Shown in pieces: positions 14,929 through 23,100 of a stretch of DNA of 54,262 nt. Source of the DNA: a virus; the IMG/VR virus record IMGVR_UViG_3300009149_000003, positions 1 through 54,262 of that record, one strand, 5' to 3'. Both the position numbers and the translations under genes were made by a program. Under the pieces are notes generated by a model. It had not been told where the DNA came from and searched no databases. It was given only the letters and a program-made list of their open reading frames with translations. Positions within the stretch are counted from its first letter, which is position 1; each line of letters opens with the position of its first letter.

Positions 14929-15927
14929 ATGACAAAACTCGCGTTCATCTGTCAGAAGGGACTGGAGACGTTCATCGAGCCGATCGTGATGGCGTTCGAG
15001 CGGGCCGGGGATCACCAGGTGCGCCGGTATTACGTGCAGACCAACCAGGAGGTCATCGCGGCCGTCAAGTGGGCGGACATCGTGTTCCTCGAATGGGCGA
15101 ATGAGGTCTCAATCCTCGCGACGTCCATCTATGACCTTCGGAAAAAAGGGGTAATCGTCCGGCTGCATTCGTATGAATCATTCACCGATATGCCCGGGCG
15201 GATCGACTGGACGGTCATCGATTACCTGGTGTTCGTCGCGCCGCACATCCGGGAGATCGTCAAGCGGCACATCCCGGACATCGAGGACCGGGTATGCACG
15301 AAGGTCATCTATAACGGCGTGGACTTCGAGCGGATCGAGCCGAACGAGGTGTTGAGTCCGCATGACATCGCGGTCGTCGCCAATATCGCCGATCACAAGA
15401 AGAACCCGCCGCTCATTCTGCAAATCATGGCCGCACTGATCAAGCACGATCCCAGATACCGGCTCCACATCGCCGGGGCACTCAGCGATGAGCGGTACAA
15501 GATATACCTGGAACACATGGCGAAGGCAATGGGGATCGCCGACAACATCCTGTACTACGGGTTCATCAAGGATATGGACACGTTCTGGAAGGGCAAGGGC
15601 GTGATCCTGTCAACGAGTATCCACGAGGGGCACCCGCTGAACGTCATCGAGGGCGCGGCGCGGGGACTGCGGCCGGTCATCCACAACTTCTACGGTGCGG
15701 AGGATATGTATCCGAAGGGATGGCTTTACAACACGGTAGGTGAAGCCGCGGAACTGATCGTTGCCGGGATATCGGTTGAAGATTCTTGCTGCATACGCCA
15801 GCATGTCATTGAGCACGGCTGGACATTGGACAACATGGTCGCGCAGATCAGGGAACTCGTGGATCGGCTCGGCGAACCGGCGGAATCACACAAAGAGGAG
15901 GAGATAGCAGATGTACCCAGCCAATAA
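14929..15927 (+). CDS. GT4-type glycosyltransferase
   Basis: A 332-residue protein from ATG 14929. The C-terminal half has VIYNGVDFERI, ANIADHKKNPPLILQIMAAL, LHIAGALSD, YYGFIKDMDTFW and SIHEGHPLNVIEGAARGLRP. This is the GT-B fold of family 4, with E-x(7)-E near the sugar-nucleotide site. It transfers a sugar from a nucleotide donor; the acceptor is unknown. It opens a module with a sugar dehydrogenase, a GT2 and a methyltransferase inside the morphogenesis operon. Confidence 0.88.
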   Translation: MTKLAFICQKGLETFIEPIVMAFERAGDHQVRRYYVQTNQEVIAAVKWADIVFLEWANEVSILATSIYDLRKKGVIVRLHSYESFTDMPGRIDWTVIDYLVFVAPHIREIVKRHIPDIEDRVCTKVIYNGVDFERIEPNEVLSPHDIAVVANIADHKKNPPLILQIMAALIKHDPRYRLHIAGALSDERYKIYLEHMAKAMGIADNILYYGFIKDMDTFWKGKGVILSTSIHEGHPLNVIEGAARGLRPVIHNFYGAEDMYPKGWLYNTVGEAAELIVAGISVEDSCCIRQHVIEHGWTLDNMVAQIRELVDRLGEPAESHKEEEIADVPSQ

Positions 15928-16204
15928 AGTGACTGAAGAGCGTATCCGCGAGATGTCGGTGATCCAACTACGGGCGCTGATCGCGGACGATCCCCGAATG
16001 GCGGACCTGATGGACGTGTACGACCGCGGGCGCCTGCAGGAAGAGATTATCCGGTTACGGCAGCCCCGTGAGGAAGAACCGGTCACAGTGCTTGCCGATG
16101 AACTACAGGTGGAGCCGCCGTTCCCTATCGACGATGTACCGGTGGCTCATGCCGAACCGGCGCGGGTGCGCACCCGGAAGACGAAACCTCGAGGCCGCAA
16201 GTGA
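15911..16204 (+). CDS. hypothetical charged protein
   Basis: A 97-residue protein that overlaps the GT4 gene by 17 bp, with AAAGAGGAGGAG as ribosome site. The N-terminal half is helical and charged (VTEERIREMSVIQLRALIAD). The C-terminal tail is Pro/Glu-rich, ending RTRKTKPRGRK. It resembles short linker or adaptor proteins; function unknown. Confidence 0.6.
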   Translation: MYPANKVTEERIREMSVIQLRALIADDPRMADLMDVYDRGRLQEEIIRLRQPREEEPVTVLADELQVEPPFPIDDVPVAHAEPARVRTRKTKPRGRK

Positions 16205-17100
16205 GCACGAAGCGGTATATCCTGCTCGGTGCGGCCGGCTTCATCGCCCCGCGGCACATGAAGGCCATCCAGGAGACCGGCGGTGAGCTGGTCGCTGTGG
16301 CGGATCCGCACGATTCCGTGGGGATCATCGACCGGTATGCGCCGAATGTCCGGTATTACCGGGACGAACAGCGGTGCATGGCCGAGTTCGAGGGCAAAGC
16401 GGACACGGTGGTCATCGCCACACCAAACAGCACACACTTCCGGCTCATCTATGAGGCGCTCGGGCACGGGTACGACGTGATCTGTGAGAAGCCGCTGGTG
16501 ACTCAGTCACAGGACATCGACTTCCTGAAACAGCGTGAGGAGACCACTGGGAAGCGGGTGTACGCGGTGCTTCAACTGCGGCACCACCGGGGAATACTGA
16601 CTCTATTTGAAAGACTTTCCGCCTGTTCTCACGGCGACATTGTGGACATCACCTATCACACCCCGCGGGGCTCTTGGTATGAACAGAGTTGGAAGGGTGA
16701 GGCATGGCGTTCCGGCGGGCTCGCGATGAATATCGGTATCCACTTCTTCGACTTGTGCCTATGGTTGTTCGGCGGTGAAGGCGGGATGGAGATGCGGTGC
16801 GATATACCAACGCACGGGCGAGTCTGCGGCCAATTCGAACTTGAACGGGCATCTGTGCGCTATGACCTGTCGATTGAGTCAGACCGTCCGCTCAAGAAGT
16901 TGTTCAGTTTTAATGGGCGGTACATCGACCTCGCCACCGGGTTCGAGGACCTGCATACCGAGGTCTACCGGGCCATCCTCGACGGGCGCGGGTACGGCCT
17001 CGACGACGCGGCCCCGGCGATCGCGCTCACGGAACGGATACACCGGATGGCGACGGCGAAGGCTGGTGTACAACCTTGTGTGATGGAGGTAATTCAATGA
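16201..17100 (+). CDS. Gfo/Idh/MocA oxidoreductase, WlbA/WbpB-like
   Basis: A 299-residue protein with a GTG start at 16201 overlapping the previous stop. LLGAAGFIAPRHMKAI (residues 8-23) is the Rossmann start, ADPHDSVGIIDRY follows, EKPL at 96-99 carries the catalytic Lys97, and GGLAMNIGIHFFDL (172-185) carries H181 and D184. The GAAG-x-IAPRHMKAI and DP-x-DSVGI-x-D wording closely matches, from memory, the UDP-GlcNAc-uronate 3-dehydrogenases WlbA and WbpB. These act in making diacetamido-uronic acid sugars. The exact substrate here is inferred. Confidence 0.85.
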   Translation: MSTKRYILLGAAGFIAPRHMKAIQETGGELVAVADPHDSVGIIDRYAPNVRYYRDEQRCMAEFEGKADTVVIATPNSTHFRLIYEALGHGYDVICEKPLVTQSQDIDFLKQREETTGKRVYAVLQLRHHRGILTLFERLSACSHGDIVDITYHTPRGSWYEQSWKGEAWRSGGLAMNIGIHFFDLCLWLFGGEGGMEMRCDIPTHGRVCGQFELERASVRYDLSIESDRPLKKLFSFNGRYIDLATGFEDLHTEVYRAILDGRGYGLDDAAPAIALTERIHRMATAKAGVQPCVMEVIQ

Positions 17101-17462
17101 AACCGTGGACACTCAGTGACAAATTCGGCAACACGCATAAAGACAGCCCAACGGGATTCGGCGGACATGATACCTATACTTGCAAGCGGTGCGGCTACAC
17201 GTTCGATCTGCATGACAGCGGAACATGGCCGTCAGACATGCCATCACCGGGAGAAATTGCGGAACGGCATATGCTTGAGCACATCGCCATGTTCCACCGA
17301 GACGAGATCATGGGGGAAAGCCGCAGGGGAATGTCACCGATGGACGAGACGGGGGCGCTTCTCCCGACCGGGATCGCCGCAGGTGACGACGGTAGAGTCT
17401 GGCACTCTCCGCCGCAAGAAGGAGATGGAATCAGACACAAGATGGAGGCCGACCGTGGCTGA
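17097..17462 (+). CDS. C2H2-like zinc-finger protein
   Basis: A 121-residue protein starting in an ATGA overlap with the dehydrogenase gene. TYTCKRCGYTFDLHDSG, then ERHMLEHIAMFH, gives C-x2-C and several His. It ends KMEADRG followed by TGA, the same ending as two genes of the mosaic array at 47 kb, and shares a 20-bp DNA junction with them (17444-17463). Confidence 0.65.
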   Translation: MKPWTLSDKFGNTHKDSPTGFGGHDTYTCKRCGYTFDLHDSGTWPSDMPSPGEIAERHMLEHIAMFHRDEIMGESRRGMSPMDETGALLPTGIAAGDDGRVWHSPPQEGDGIRHKMEADRG

Positions 17463-17604
17463 GCTGAATGAATATGAACGGGAACTCACCTGCAGGTTAT
17501 GTGAGATTTCGGAGGCGATTGCGCGTCTTGAATCCTTCCAAGAAGGTGTGATTGAAGATGTGTTTGCAGAACTTGCCGAGGGTCGTGATGGAAGTGGTAT
17601 ATGA
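17455..17604 (+). CDS. small coiled-coil protein
   Basis: A 49-residue protein assigned to GTG 17455, which sits in the same GGAGG-x(6)-GTGGCTGAG context as the array genes at 47060 and 47301. The chain is helical (ELNEYERELTCRLCEISEAI). An alternative in-frame start is ATG 17428. The stop overlaps the GT2 start (ATGA). Confidence 0.6.
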   Translation: MAELNEYERELTCRLCEISEAIARLESFQEGVIEDVFAELAEGRDGSGI

Positions 17605-18455
17605 TGGGTAAACTCGTCAGCATCATCATCCCGGCATACAACGCCGAGGCGTACCTCGTGAAACGTGCCGAGGAAATCGCCGAAGGCGCGGCGTGCCCCG
17701 GCATCCTGAAGCCCAGGGATGTCGAGGTGGTGATCGTGAACGATGGCTCCACCGACGGTACATTCGACGAAATGGTGAATACCGGCATCATCTTGCGGCA
17801 TCACGGATTCGGGTGGTTCGGGCATAGTTTCCGCGAGAACGGCGGGACGTTCGCGGCCGAGGAAATGGGGTTGCGCTGTGCTTCCGGCAAGTATGTGTAC
17901 TTCCAGGATCAGGACGACCCGTTCCATCCGCATCTTCTCCATGAACTCCTCGAATCCCGGGTCGCCGTGCCCCCGGACATTCACATCGCCGCGCCGACGA
18001 TGCTCATAGCGAACGAAAAGGTGACTGGGGAACTGTGGCAGAGCGAAACAGGCACGGCTATCGATGCCCTGTATAAGCAATTCAAGGCCCGCCACGGTAT
18101 CATCAACCGGCGGTCCCTGTTCCGGCGCGATGTCCTCATGCGGGCATACACGGAACTCGCGCTCGCTTTCGCCGAGGCTGGGATCGGCCCCATTAATGCC
18201 GTACAGGATTCGGTTGTCATAACCTATCTGCTCGGTTGCGGCGTGTTCACGTCGATCGTCGAGTCGAAAGCGGCGTACTGGTGGACCTGTGACAACCCGG
18301 GATCCATGAGCCGGGACGAACCCCGCCGGCAACACGACCTCGCCGTGCTCCATGCAGTCACGGCATACGCCATTGACCGGCTGGAGGTGCATATCGCCAT
18401 CCCGGACCTCTCCCATTACCTCTCGCTCGTCGATAAGGAGGCTGTGGCGCCATGA
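17601..18455 (+). CDS. GT2-family glycosyltransferase
   Basis: A 284-residue protein. SIIIPAYNAEAYL (residues 7-19), VNDGSTDGT (46-54) and FQDQDDPFHP (101-110) are the nucleotide-sugar and metal-binding motifs of GT-A family 2 enzymes. No membrane segment is seen, so it works in the cytoplasm. It is coupled to the methyltransferase by an ATGA overlap, which suggests that a sugar is added and then methylated. Confidence 0.9.
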   Translation: MMGKLVSIIIPAYNAEAYLVKRAEEIAEGAACPGILKPRDVEVVIVNDGSTDGTFDEMVNTGIILRHHGFGWFGHSFRENGGTFAAEEMGLRCASGKYVYFQDQDDPFHPHLLHELLESRVAVPPDIHIAAPTMLIANEKVTGELWQSETGTAIDALYKQFKARHGIINRRSLFRRDVLMRAYTELALAFAEAGIGPINAVQDSVVITYLLGCGVFTSIVESKAAYWWTCDNPGSMSRDEPRRQHDLAVLHAVTAYAIDRLEVHIAIPDLSHYLSLVDKEAVAP

Positions 18456-19138
18456 ACCCAACCGACCAGACGCGGATCGCTGCGTACTACGATGAGTATC
18501 TCGACTACCTTAAGCGCGACCACGTGCTGGGGAACAAGCGTCTCTCCCGGGTAAAGGTCAGTCTATCGGCCATCGTCCGGCCCGGCCAATCCATCCTCGA
18601 CCTCGGCTGCGGGACAGGGATCACGTCGCAATTCATGGGACAACTTGGGGCGACGGTCATGGCAGTGGACATATCCCCGGCACTTATTGAGTTCGCCCGT
18701 GAGCATTCGGCGCACCGGAACGTTGAATACCTCGTCGCGGATGTCACGGCGTTGGAATTCGACCGCACGTTTGACGGCATTGTCATGGTGGATGTGTTCG
18801 AGCACATTCCGCCCGGCGATATATCTGATCTCCTGGCGGTGATCGCGCGGCACTCCGGCGATAAGACATGGGTGTTCCTGAACATCCCGGACGGCCGATA
18901 CCAGGCAATGGCGCGCGCGCTCATCCCCCATCGGCTGCAGATCGTGGATGAGAGCTATCATCTTATCCAGTTGCTCTCCATATTCCGGGGCATCGGCTTC
19001 GAGGCCGCCAACATCGACATCTACGGGATCGACGTGGCATGCCAGTACAATTCGATCCTGTTCCAGCGCGGGGACAGCATCCGAGAGGCATATAAGACCA
19101 TGATGAGTCAATATAGCGCCGGGAAGGATGCCGATTGA
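18452..19138 (+). CDS. class I SAM-dependent methyltransferase
   Basis: A 228-residue protein. SILDLGCGTG (residues 47-56) is motif I and VDISPALIEFAREH the acidic loop. VEYLVADVTALEF and MVDVFEHIPPGD complete the UbiG/methyltransf_11-type Rossmann core. The substrate is not readable from sequence; as the last enzyme of the sugar module it may O-methylate a glycan or a sugar precursor. Confidence 0.88.
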   Translation: MNPTDQTRIAAYYDEYLDYLKRDHVLGNKRLSRVKVSLSAIVRPGQSILDLGCGTGITSQFMGQLGATVMAVDISPALIEFAREHSAHRNVEYLVADVTALEFDRTFDGIVMVDVFEHIPPGDISDLLAVIARHSGDKTWVFLNIPDGRYQAMARALIPHRLQIVDESYHLIQLLSIFRGIGFEAANIDIYGIDVACQYNSILFQRGDSIREAYKTMMSQYSAGKDAD

Positions 19139-19313
19139 AATAATGCCGATGGAAAAAGTGATTGACATAGACACAATCATACGGGATGTTTCGCACAGTA
19201 TGCGGGAATCCGTTGCGACGTGCAAAGATACACTGCCATTTTTCGGCCGCATCACGTTCTGCTTCGAGAGGGGACGGGTAACACACGTTGAGAAACATGA
19301 GGTCATCAAGTGA
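19128..19313 (+). CDS. hypothetical protein
   Basis: A 61-residue protein overlapping the methyltransferase by 11 bp. The second half (FFGRITFCFERGRVTHVEKHEVIK) reads as a short beta-hairpin pattern, as in small phage proteins of unknown role. It is the last gene before the terminator at 19368. Confidence 0.55.
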   Translation: MPIEIMPMEKVIDIDTIIRDVSHSMRESVATCKDTLPFFGRITFCFERGRVTHVEKHEVIK

Positions 19314-19367
19314 GGGAAGCGGGATAACAGCGAAGTGACATAGAAACATATACATCAGTGTCGGGAC

Positions 19368-19406
19368 AACCGGGCTGGCGCACAGAGTGCGTTCGCCCGG
19401 TTTTTT
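19368..19406 (+). terminator. strong rho-independent terminator
   Basis: AACCGGGC (19368-19375) pairs perfectly with GCCCGGTT (19395-19402). An inner hairpin, CGCAC-AGA-GTGCG (19379-19391), is separated by a 3x3 internal loop. Six T residues follow. It lies about 20 bp before the ribosome site of the next gene and no convincing promoter lies between, so expression of 19425 onward needs readthrough or antitermination. Confidence 0.85.
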
Positions 19407-19424
19407 GTTTACGGAGGTGGAAAG

Positions 19425-19829
19425 ATGAAAAAGGTTACACTGATGTTCGCGTTCGTGGTACTGATGCTGGCCTTCGCCCAGATCGGCCATGCGCAACAGC
19501 TCCGCGTTGCCGTCACCGACACGCTCACCCTGAGCGCCCCCGGATACACGGCGGCCGTCTGGTGCGGCAGCGGCTTCAACAAGCTCCTCTGGTACTTCAA
19601 GATCGCGAGCATCAACACCCGGGTCTCCGTCGCCGTCCAGGTGAAGAAGGGCAATAGCAACTGGACGAACGTGTACGCCGACTCCCTGGTCTACACCGCG
19701 AACGGGTCGTATGGCTTGGAATGGGATAATGTCGCGCTCGCCGATTCCGTCCGTTTCCGGTTCATCGCCGAGGCCGGCGGGTCCGCCGCGCTGATCACAC
19801 AGAATGTCGCTTTGGCAGGAGGTATTTGA
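19425..19829 (+). CDS. exported beta-rich protein
   Basis: A 134-residue protein with GGAGGTGG before ATG 19425. Residues 1-24 are a classical Sec signal peptide: KK, then LMFAFVVLMLAFAQIG, then cleavage after HA. The mature part is beta-rich and Ser/Thr/Val-rich (VSVAVQVKKGNSNW, SLVYTANGSYGLEW), resembling small jelly-roll or adhesin-like domains. It is the first of three consecutive signal-peptide genes placed between the sugar module and the scaffold. Confidence 0.7.
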   Translation: MKKVTLMFAFVVLMLAFAQIGHAQQLRVAVTDTLTLSAPGYTAAVWCGSGFNKLLWYFKIASINTRVSVAVQVKKGNSNWTNVYADSLVYTANGSYGLEWDNVALADSVRFRFIAEAGGSAALITQNVALAGGI

Positions 19830-20619
19830 TGATGCGAAAATTCATGCTGGTATTCGCGGTGCTTGTTGTCGCCCTGGCGTTTCTGTTCGGCGGGGACAGG
19901 CGAGTGACGCGGAAACAATGAGGTTGTCCGGGTCCACGATCAACCTTTCGGTGCCTTCGGATGACACCCTGTCTACCGTCCACCAAGAGTTGCAGGCGCT
20001 CACGAGTGCGACCGAGGATACTCTTACGGACATCCACTCGGATCTGACCGGCAGGGCTCAAGCCCTTAAAGATACTCTTACAGCCACGCATGCTGATGTG
20101 ACCGGCCGCGCCCAGGCACTCAAGGATACCCTGACGGCTACCCACGCAGATGTGACGGGGAGAGCGAAGGCGCTTGCGGACACTCTCACCGACGTCCACG
20201 AGAAGGTGCAGGCAATATTGATGGATTTATATGCCGGCACAAAAACCGCGACTACCACGGAAGACCTGGCTCAGTCAGCGACGTCTTATACCCTATTCAC
20301 GGGGACCACGGCGGATGTGATTCTTGAGGGCATATCCCTGCGCAATGCAAACGTGAATTGCTCGGATGACGCCTCGTTTACCGGCATATCAATTCAGACA
20401 GACGATGCGACTGTCGCCACATTCATATCTCAGACAGACGGAGTTAAAGCAAACCTCACTGCGGAGGCGACGATCGCCTGGACGGGTTCGGCTGTAATCA
20501 AAACAGGCACGATTATCAAACTAACTATCTACGGTGCCGCTGCGGATGCCACATGCGCAGCGGATATCATAGCAACCTATCGGCCGACTGGAACAGGCAC
20601 AGGGACGCTTGTACCCTAA
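19829..20619 (+). CDS. exported repeat protein interrupted by a -1 frame change
   Basis: The start is ATG 19829 (TGATG overlap, AGGAGG at 19818-19823). The first frame encodes a signal peptide, MRKFMLVFAVLVVALAFLFG, but stops at 19921. From the G4 tract at 19892-19895 the -1 frame continues to 20619 without a stop and would give FGGGQASDAET, a good cleavage region, if the tract had five Gs. The body carries three 18-residue repeats (20047-20208), helical and trimer-like, then a beta-rich C-terminal domain. It may be a sequencing or natural indel, or programmed slippage. Confidence 0.6.
20047..20208 (+). repeat. three 54-bp tandem repeats
   Basis: Copies at 20047-20100, 20101-20154 and 20155-20208 encode TGRAQALKDTLTATHADV and variants; a partial copy precedes them. 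The 18-residue helical unit suggests a coiled-coil stalk. Confidence 0.9.
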
Positions 20620-20644
20620 AGAAACGCGAGAGGAGGAAACGGAC

Positions 20645-22177
20645 ATGAAAGCATTCAGAACCATAATTGTGTTTCTACTGCTGTTCTGCACAGTCGCCGG
20701 TGTTGCTTCCGGGGATGTGTTCATTAACGGGGTTCTGTCCGAAGAGGCGCAAGTTGTAACCGTGGCGAAAAGCGGTGGAGATTATCTCACTATCGGCGAC
20801 GCGATCACTTACGCGGTCGCTCAGACACCTTCTGCGAGCAATCTGTATACAATAGCGATCTACCCCGGTGTTTACACGGAAGCCGTAACGATGGCCGCAT
20901 TCGTCAACGTCAAGGGCGTGGGAACGCGGAACAGCGTCGTTATCTATCAAAGTGATGCTACCGTGGTCACACTTGCTACCAATTCAACGATTGAAAACCT
21001 CACTGTCCGATTGGGCGCAACCGGCGACCTCTCCTCCATAATCGATAATGGGGTGGCCTGTGTCGCAACAATAAAAGATGTCATCCTGGAATCGACCTAT
21101 ACCGGTGGGGGTGCATGGAATCCGATCCACATTTCAGGTGACGGGACATATACCATCGACGGCGTGTATATGAGGAAAACCGAGCTACTCGGTGGAGAGG
21201 GTGACGACTGTTTTCTCTACGTCGATCACTGTACGGCGACCATCTATGTGACAAACTGCGATATCGACATGCGCGGCACTGCCCCCGACGAGGGCGAGGC
21301 CATGAACATGATGTTCCTGATTGTCGGGACGGACGTCGCTACTATTCACTCATCCAATAACAGGTTCGACGGCGATGGCGATGCGGCTCTGTGCTATTTC
21401 GAGGCCGGTGGCAGAATGATAAGTAACAATGATGCCAATTTCCTTACTTATCCTAACCAGCTTTTGGGAGGTTCGACTTTAACAGTTACTGACCATGACT
21501 TCGCCGGAATTTATACGCTTGATGCGTCAACAGCAACCACAATCGCTCTTGCCGATGCTTATGAGAAGATTGTGACGTTCACCGCCGACATGGAAGAACA
21601 GACCAGTAACGGTGCGCACGGAACAGATAATATCACCATCGGCGCAACCGGTACATACAGTATTGACTATCAGTTAGACTTTGAATCTGCCGCTGCCGCC
21701 AAGTTTTTTGGGTTCTCTGTTTTTGAGATAACCGCCGTTGCTGCAGGAACCGCTATAACCGGTATTTCCGAGGCAACACCAGGAGTTGTAACTACATCGG
21801 CGAATCATGGCCTAACCAACGGCGATAGGGTGAAGATAACCGGTGTCGTTGGCATGGTTGAAGTCAATGATAACGTATACACCATTGCCAACAAGGCAGA
21901 CAAAACCTTCGAATTAACGGATGACGAAGGTGTTGATATTGCCACTGGCGGTTATACGAGCTGGAGTTCGGGCGGTACAGTTCATCTTGCGACACAGATA
22001 GAGGCCGGTTATTCTCGTGCTGGATTTACGAACCAAGATATTCCTCGGACAGCATCCGCCGTTTGTTATGCAACTTTAACCGCAGGCAATACTCTCGAAA
22101 TGTACGTCAAGGATATAACAGACGATACCGACGGTACTTTGTCGGCCGGACAGTTCAAGATGCAAAGGATTAAGTAA
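20645..22177 (+). CDS. exported right-handed beta-helix protein
   Basis: A 510-residue protein from ATG 20645 with AGAGGAGGAAA upstream. Residues 1-22 are a signal peptide (MKAFRTIIVFLLLFCTVAGV). Then come VAKSGGDYLTIGDAITYAV and YTIAIYPGVYTEAV, the start of a pectate-lyase-like beta-helix, with coils to about residue 270. A later domain (TTSANHGLTNGDRVKITGV, then FELTDDEGV) resembles the FCCH-like domain common in phage surface proteins. The C-terminus (GTYSIDYQLDFES, LEMYVKDITDDTDG) is jelly-roll-like. It could be a head fibre or an exported surface protein. Confidence 0.75.
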   Translation: MKAFRTIIVFLLLFCTVAGVASGDVFINGVLSEEAQVVTVAKSGGDYLTIGDAITYAVAQTPSASNLYTIAIYPGVYTEAVTMAAFVNVKGVGTRNSVVIYQSDATVVTLATNSTIENLTVRLGATGDLSSIIDNGVACVATIKDVILESTYTGGGAWNPIHISGDGTYTIDGVYMRKTELLGGEGDDCFLYVDHCTATIYVTNCDIDMRGTAPDEGEAMNMMFLIVGTDVATIHSSNNRFDGDGDAALCYFEAGGRMISNNDANFLTYPNQLLGGSTLTVTDHDFAGIYTLDASTATTIALADAYEKIVTFTADMEEQTSNGAHGTDNITIGATGTYSIDYQLDFESAAAAKFFGFSVFEITAVAAGTAITGISEATPGVVTTSANHGLTNGDRVKITGVVGMVEVNDNVYTIANKADKTFELTDDEGVDIATGGYTSWSSGGTVHLATQIEAGYSRAGFTNQDIPRTASAVCYATLTAGNTLEMYVKDITDDTDGTLSAGQFKMQRIK

Positions 22178-22335
22178 TGCCCCTAATGCGGTGTCAGAAA
22201 GACGGTAAGCCCGGATGGAAATTTGGGGATTCGGGTTTCTGCTACACATACTCGGGCAATGATAGGGCTGCGGAAGCGGCGGCAAAACTGAAGGCGGCAA
22301 AGCAGGGTGCCGCGGAACATATAAATGAGAGGTGA
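22177..22335 (+). CDS. conserved small phage protein
   Basis: A 52-residue protein starting in a TAATG overlap. The pattern MRCQKDGKPGWKFGDSGFCY, then a TYSGND and AAKLKAAKQGAA helix, recurs in many tailed phages next to head genes. Its function is unknown. It links the beta-helix gene to the scaffold gene. Confidence 0.7.
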   Translation: MPLMRCQKDGKPGWKFGDSGFCYTYSGNDRAAEAAAKLKAAKQGAAEHINER

Positions 22336-22338
22336 GAA

Positions 22339-23094
22339 ATGTTGTTTGAAAAAGAAATCAAAGCCGCACTGGGAAAAGCAGGGCTGGCAGAGAGCCTGGC
22401 AGATCAGATCACGATCAAGACTGTGGACGAGATTGAGGGCGCAATATTGGCACTCAAGACGGACACTGACAGGTTGAAGGGAATGAGCGAAAGCGAGTTT
22501 CTGGCAGCGATAAAAAGTGCGGGACTGGACGATTCACTCAAAGGTTATGTTCAGAGGGAATTCGACAGGCGCGTAACTGATGCCATACAGAAACACGACG
22601 AGAAGCTCAAAAAAGCGGCTGAAGACGCCGCGAAGAAGAAGGACGATGACAAGGCGAAGGAAACCATGACGGAAGAGCAGAAACGTATCCAGTCGCTTGA
22701 GGAAGCCAACAAGGCGCTCGCCGAGAGACTTGACGGCCTCAGCACCACCATCACCACGGGCAACATGGATGCTAAACTTCGCGCGGAACTGAAGAAATCA
22801 GGATTGAGCGAGGAATTCTCCGCATACGTCACGGTGACCGATCCCGAAAAGGTCGCGGATGCGGTATCGGATTTCAAGGCGAAACTCGATGCGCATCAGC
22901 AGACCGTCATCGACAAGAAGCTCGAAGCGGGCGAATTCGCCCCGGTGAAGAAGGGTGGCGCCGGCCAGACCGTCGAGGAGAGCAATATCGCCGAATACGC
23001 GAAGTCTCTCGGCAAAGGCGGTGCCGTCAAAAACCCTGATTTCCTCGGCAAGATTTCGTCCGCCGAACCGGTAACAGCAGACACAAAGGGGTAA
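22339..23094 (+). CDS. capsid scaffolding-like protein
   Basis: A 251-residue protein rich in Lys, Glu, Asp and Ala, with a long charged helical middle (about residues 65-135) and no obvious catalytic motif. Position directly before the decoration-like and major capsid genes and the composition fit a scaffold. GAGAGGTGAGAA precedes ATG 22339. No protease domain is seen in the window. Confidence 0.75.
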   Translation: MLFEKEIKAALGKAGLAESLADQITIKTVDEIEGAILALKTDTDRLKGMSESEFLAAIKSAGLDDSLKGYVQREFDRRVTDAIQKHDEKLKKAAEDAAKKKDDDKAKETMTEEQKRIQSLEEANKALAERLDGLSTTITTGNMDAKLRAELKKSGLSEEFSAYVTVTDPEKVADAVSDFKAKLDAHQQTVIDKKLEAGEFAPVKKGGAGQTVEESNIAEYAKSLGKGGAVKNPDFLGKISSAEPVTADTKG

Positions 23095-23100
23095 CATGAT

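Noticed and set aside
17334-18461. Long minus-strand reading frame of 375 codons
   Set aside because: It is antisense to the GT2 gene, which has clear catalytic motifs and coupled starts. GC-rich third positions explain the open shadow frame.
19804-19891. Start at 19804 for the exported repeat protein
   Set aside because: It keeps one frame open but gives a non-natural N-terminus and skips the good ribosome site and signal peptide at 19829.
20047-20208. CRISPR-like array
   Set aside because: The 54-bp units are contiguous without spacers and lie in a coding frame as 18-residue repeats.
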